Positions 59,885 to 64,000 of a DNA stretch of 64,000 nucleotides are shown here, one piece after another. The first letter of the stretch is position 1, and the number at the start of each line of letters is the position of its first letter. A program made the position numbers and the translations under genes. This DNA comes from Plantago major (lineage: Eukaryota; Streptophyta; Magnoliopsida; Lamiales; Plantaginaceae), in assembly GCA_026545765.1 (NCBI GenBank), contig CM048842.1:69354371-69418370 (forward strand), in the 5' to 3' direction. Below the pieces are notes generated by a model that saw nothing but the letters and a program-made list of their open reading frames with translations, did not search any database and had not been told where the DNA came from.

Positions 59885-61680
59885 CCAAAGAATAAATATC
59901 CGATCCCATACACTCGACCCTTAGCGTCCATCGGGTTGACTTGGAAGAATATCTGGTCTTGCTCTCGAATTGTGAGCTCATGACCGTCGATCATCATCTC
60001 CTCCATGATCCGCTCCACCTCAATCTGCAATAGTGTAGAGCATACGAAATGAGATACAGTTTTAGGAAGATACGCTCGATATATAATATACACAAATGCA
60101 AATGTGAACCTTAACAAAGAAACGTACCCCAATTAGCTCAGCCCTAGGATCATTCCAGATGACATGCTTCATTTTTGCCTTCTTGAAGTGGTGAAGAGCA
60201 GTAGTGGGCTCCCCGGCATGGAGCTGAAGAACATGCAAACAAGTAGTAAGTTGTTAGAAATGAAAGCAAAAAACATATGTACAAATCATATTCCAAGTCA
60301 TAAATAACATATATACTAACCGATATCTGGCAGTCTGTAACAACAGCCCGCGACCCATAATAATGCCTGGAGCTGCCTGTACCATCTCGCACCTCAGTCA
60401 ACCGGTTCGCTCTGTTCTTCGCCGCCGTGTCCCTGACAAAGGGATCCCTCCAGTACTCCTGCCAAAGTGCCCACTCATCATCCCCCATGAACTACGGCTT
60501 TATAGCACTTTGATCCAACAGTCTCGAAAACAGGCCACAGTTGGGGAATCAGGGCATTGGGAATGAAGTAGTACTTCTACAACATTTCCATAAGAAGTAG
60601 AAATTACACAAGGTTAATGAAAGTAGAAATTTAAAGATAAACCCAGGTACAGTGGCTAACATACCACGAAATCAGCACAACAAGTTCAGTAATGGTGACT
60701 AACATATCACCCAAGTACAGTGGCTAACATACCACTCAATCAGCACAACAAGTCAAAGAACAGTGACTAATATATCACCCAAGTACAGTGGCTAACATAC
60801 CATTCAAATTGTCCTAAAATTTACTAACACAATGGTGACTAACATATCACCCAAGTACAGTGGCTAGCATACCACGAAATCAGCACAACAAGTTCAGTAA
60901 TGGTGACTAACATATCACCCAAGTATAGTGGCTAACATACCACAGGATAAGCATTGTAACATTTAAGCTTACCCGCATCTCATCAAAGTAATGGTGCTTC
61001 ATCCGGTCCGGGAGTGTAGACCACTTCTCGCCTCCTTCACACCGGCTTCCCATTCCAAGTAGCACCGGGTGTCAGAACGATGTAGGGACACCCATCAGAG
61101 GATAAGTCACCAAACATGGGTGATGTCCCCACGCTCGAGCCAGTGGGAGTCTCAGGAACCTGTGACTGGATGCTCCCGCCAATGTCATAGCCGTCCGAAG
61201 GGCTACCCACTGCACTGCTCGTACCAGAACCACCACCAGTAGAACTAGACACCGGAGGACGGTATGTGGACCTCTTCTGCCGCGGCATCTGCAAAAGCAT
61301 ACAACAAGTGTTAGTAAGAAAGACGAGATGAATTGGCAGGTAAAACATATACAATAGACACGTAATAAAGCATATATAACAAGTGTTAGTAAGAAAGATG
61401 AGATGAATTGGCATGCATGTAAAACTACAAACCCCTTCCGTTTCAAGTCCTCAACTACCGTTCTAGGAGGCAAAAATTGCCTATTCCTACATTTGTTCGC
61501 ATTGTAAGGGCACTTCATCATCCCTGACTCAAACAAGTAGTCTGTTTAAGTACAAAAACAATGAAGGCTTCAACCCCTTCCACAAAACTATATTCAATTC
61601 TACCATTAACAGTGCGACGGTACTTCCATGAACGATCGGGATTCGTAATTCAACAATTAACCTGCGTCTCAATTTATTAG
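59885..61680 (-). pseudogene. CACTA 2 residual transposase and TNPA-like coding fragments
   Basis: 61680 to about 61435 matches the N-terminal tnp2 region of CACTA 1 (MKCPYNANKCRNRQFLPPRT, VVEDLKRKGF). It runs directly into sequence preceding MPRQKRSTYRPP at 61288, the first exon of the TNPA-like gene. Then follow GYDIGGSIQSQVPETP, EWALWQEYWRDPFVRD near 60470-60420, KAKMKHVIW near 60170, and EQDQIFFQVNPMDAKGRVYG near 59960-59900. The junction near 61430 marks an internal deletion of about 3.6 kb relative to CACTA 1. Confidence 0.8.
60641..60985. repeat. 68-bp tandem repeat in CACTA 2, five units
   Basis: The block ACCCAAGTACAGTGGCTAAC recurs at 60641, 60709, 60777, 60849 and 60917 (spacing 68, 68, 72, 68). 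Each unit also contains CAGCACAACAAGT and GTGACTAACATATC. It lies in an intron-like region of the TNPA-like gene. Confidence 0.93.
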
Positions 61681-62099
61681 ATTTATAACATGTATACCAT
61701 TACGTATTTAGTTTCATTACAATTACAATTATATTTGTAATTAGGATACGTTAACAATTGGTAATGAATTACATGCATTTTACGATTACAATTCAATTTT
61801 CTAGTAGTTAAACTTCCATATATCTATTAACACTACAAATTGTAGATGAAAATATTAGTAATTGTTTTTATGTTAATACTCCAAAATTATATTAAAATCA
61901 CCAAATTGTCTCCAAACACAAATATCCGTCCCTAAAACAGGGACGGATAGGATAATCTGTCCCTATTTAGGGATGGACTAGGGACGGATAGGCCTATCCG
62001 TCTAGTCCGTCCCTAAATCCGCCGATTCGTCCCTAAGGTAGGGACCGATTTTATCCGTCCCTAAATCCGTCCTTAAATCCGGTTATTCTTGTAGTGTAA

Positions 62100-62825
62100 A
62101 AAACATTTATTAGATACAAAAATAGCAGCCATTCTGCCAGTTTTGGTAAGACTAGATATTGATTAAAACCAAAAGCTGGAGCATATAACACATTTTCAAG
62201 ATGCAAATTTTCCAGTAATTTTACAGATCCAATTTAAGTAGCCTTAGTTTGATCACCAGTTGGTAAATTGATACTAATATCAATAGTAGAAGGTTTAGAT
62301 CTATACAAACTCATATCACATATCATGTGATCAGATGCACCAGTGTCTAAAATCCAACTAGATGTAATTTTAGCTCTGCTATTAACATTTAAACAATAAA
62401 AAAAATCTAGATGTACCTGATTTACCAGTAGCAGGTGAAGCAGAAGTAGAAGCAATAGCTATAGCCACACAGTATGAGCTACATTAGCAACTTGAGACTC
62501 CATTAGACTAGCTTGATACTTCTGAAACTCCAAAAATTGATGATATGCTGATTGATCAAAAGTGAAATCCATGTCATTAATTAGCCTGTGTTTGTATGTC
62601 ATTAACTGTATGCTCATTAACTTGAACTGCAGCAGCTGTAGGCTTGTATTGTGCTCCCCTATAGTTCTGAGCTTTAGTAGAATATCTTTGAAACTTAGAC
62701 TGATTCTTATCCTTCCAACCTGGTGGAAAACCATGCAGAACAAAGCAAGAATCCACAGTGTGACCAGGTTGCTCACAATGAGAACAGATGGGGAGTTGCC
62801 TTCCTTTGTTATTGTACTTAACAAA
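62100..62825 (-). pseudogene. Copia gag knuckle and protease region
   Basis: Just after the gag stop, shifted frames give a CCHC-type knuckle (CSHCEQPGHTVDSC near 62785-62740), then SSWILDTGASDHMICD near 62370-62320, the copia aspartic protease active site. The pieces are in different frames and the CACTA 2 insertion follows directly. Confidence 0.85.
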
Positions 62826-63680
62826 TTAATTCACAGCACAAATTGTACCATTACTTATAGTAGCATTATTACCAAAAACAGATGGATTGGATGTCATCAT
62901 AGCCATGGAATTTGACAAGTTAGGCTGCAAACACCTCTGACTTTCTTCTTGCAACAATATAGAGTGAATCTTGGACAGATTAGGTAAAGGCAAATTCATC
63001 AACAATTGACTCCTAACATGCACAAAAGATTCATGTAACCCAACCAAGAACTTCATGCCACAATCTTGAATTTGTGTAGCATACATAGATTTGAACACTT
63101 CACACACACATTTAGCCATTGCTTCACAACTACACTGTGGTAAAATCCTATAACTGTTATACTCATCCCATAATCCTTTGAAAGCATTATAGTAAACAGT
63201 TACCGTCTGTGAACCCTGCTTAATAGAACTCAACTCTTTGTTCAATTGGAAAACACGCGGACCATCACATTTGACATAACGATTACGCAACTCTTCCCAA
63301 GCTTCATATGCAATAGTAATGTAAAGTAGACTATTGCGAATCTCTGGAGCAACTGGCATCATTAACCAGGACAACACCATGCTATTATTTCGTTGCCAAG
63401 CAACCAGCATTACAGGATCCGCCATAGCAATAGGCGGAATAGTGATCGAACCATCAACAAATGCAGCCTTATTTTTAGCCTGCAAGTTCATCATAACCGT
63501 TTTGATCCAAGAAAGGTAGTTATCGCCATTGAAAATCTCTCGAGAAATACTCATACCTATATCAGCAGGATGAAGAAAGTATGGTGAAGTTGAATCTTCA
63601 ACCGGATTACGAATCAAAGTATTCGAACCAGTATTGGGAACAGATGATGCATTGGGAACTTCATGAGTTGAATTCTCCAT
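62826..63680 (-). pseudogene. Copia gag
   Basis: 284 codons, starting MENSTHEVPNASS. It contains LHPADIGMSIS, FNGDNYLSWIKTVMMNLQAK, AWEELRNRYVKCDGPRVFQL, VTVYYNAFKGLWDEYNSY and MKFLVGLHESFVHVRSQLL, matching the copia gag N-terminal and UBN2-type domains. It is open to a stop just before the zinc knuckle, which would normally be in the same frame, so the copy is truncated. Confidence 0.9.
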
Positions 63681-63791
63681 TGAAACAGATCAAAAATCAA
63701 TGAAAAATTGATTGATCAAACAGAAAATCAATCGAAGAAATGAAATCGATGAAAACAAATCAGAATTGCGGAAGAACTCAAGATCGAACTG

Positions 63792-63803
63792 CGAATGATA
63801 CCA
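63792..63803 (-). other. Primer-binding site
   Basis: On the element's strand, TGGTATCATTCG directly follows the LTR end CA. TGGTATCA is complementary to the 3' end of initiator tRNA-Met, the usual copia primer. Confidence 0.85.
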
Positions 63804-64000
63804 TGTGAAAATCAATAACCGAAATGTATTGATGATAAAACTGAATTACGAACCAAAGCTTCAATCTCTCTTGAAGAGTAGAAAGAGCTGAAAATGAATG
63901 AATGAATTACTCTGTTCTATGACGAAGAAAGGTATAAATACCTAACTAACTTCTATAACTACCAGAGAGTACAACACTTAATGCTATAGATACAAATGAC
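63804..64000 (-). repeat. 5' LTR of the copia element (cut by window end)
   Basis: 197 bp visible, starting TGTGAAAATCAATAACC on the plus strand and aligned with 56280-56472. About 97% identical apart from a 4-bp insertion (TAAC). Confidence 0.9.

Larger units (their letters stand above)
59577..62096 (-). mobile_element. CACTA (En/Spm) DNA transposon 2, internally deleted
   Basis: Begins CACTACAAAAAATTCCGGG and ends GGTTATTCTTGTAGTG. The duplication TAA is at 59574-59576 and 62097-62099, so both limits are exact. 2520 bp. Subterminal repeats are TTTAGGGACGGAT rather than the TTTAGCGACGGAT of CACTA 1. It retains the start of the transposase-associated region and parts of the TNPA-like gene but lacks nearly all of tnp2, so it is non-autonomous. 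Confidence 0.95.
56280..64000 (-). mobile_element. Ty1/copia LTR retrotransposon, extends past the window, split by CACTA 2
   Basis: On the minus strand the order is 5' LTR (from 63804, cut by the window end), primer-binding site, gag, protease, integrase, reverse transcriptase, RNase H, polypurine tract, 3' LTR (56552-56280). Integrase before RT defines Ty1/copia. The pol frame is broken at several places and interrupted by a 2520-bp CACTA element, so the copy is inactive. The left flank is GCATG (56275-56279); the matching right flank lies outside the window. Confidence 0.95.

Noticed and set aside
63334-63587. Plus-strand ORFs over the copia gag
   Set aside because: Antisense shadows of gag.
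1-64000. tRNA, rRNA or organelle-derived genes
   Set aside because: No cloverleaf with A/B boxes, no rRNA-like conserved block and no plastid or mitochondrial gene was recognised by eye; a tRNAscan and an organelle alignment would settle it.

Overview
The window looks like gene-poor, transposon-rich nuclear DNA of a flowering plant, probably a eudicot. The evidence is intron-containing plant genes with AT-rich introns, a plastid galactolipid synthase, an ALMT anion channel, and plant CACTA, copia, LINE, Helitron and Stowaway-type elements. I cannot name the species from sequence alone. Four protein-coding genes look intact: an LRAT-domain (LEAD-SENSITIVE 1-like) protein at 9399-12216 (-), digalactosyldiacylglycerol synthase DGD1 at 23589-31708 (+), a CDR1/nepenthesin-type aspartic protease at 29497-30840 (+), and an aluminium-activated malate transporter (ALMT) family protein at 47697-51163 (-). 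The aspartic protease lies inside the last intron of DGD1.

Layout. 1-5189 is the 3' part of a decayed LINE ending in a poly(A) tail. 5190-9398 is intergenic DNA with a small TIR element. The LRAT gene follows, then AT-rich DNA ending in a Helitron 3' end (helicase remnant, hairpin and CTAG at 17168). A 2.4-kb element built on a 21-22 bp minisatellite (17374-19736) comes next; a second copy lies in inverted orientation at 52889-55365, so the pair brackets about 33 kb. Several MITEs precede DGD1. After DGD1 come AT-rich DNA, a second unrelated minisatellite (about 35985-37410), and a copia-type solo LTR (38235-46359) split by a full CACTA transposon (38492-45114, TSD ATA). The ALMT gene carries a Mutator-like TIR element with a palindromic array in one intron. 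The window ends in a Ty1/copia retrotransposon (56280 to beyond 64000, minus strand), itself split by a second, deleted CACTA element (59577-62096, TSD TAA).

The genes do not form a pathway. DGD1 makes plastid galactolipid, ALMT conducts anions across a membrane, the aspartic protease is a predicted secreted enzyme, and the LRAT protein is a NlpC/P60-like thiol protein of poorly defined role. The most distinctive content is the nested and repetitive architecture: a gene within a gene, elements within elements that give an insertion order, two related CACTA families whose subterminal motifs differ by one base, and the inverted pair of minisatellite elements. Exon boundaries were derived by hand from GT-AG (one GC-AG) sites and reading-frame continuity. 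TE boundaries with stated TSDs are firm; the others are approximate.
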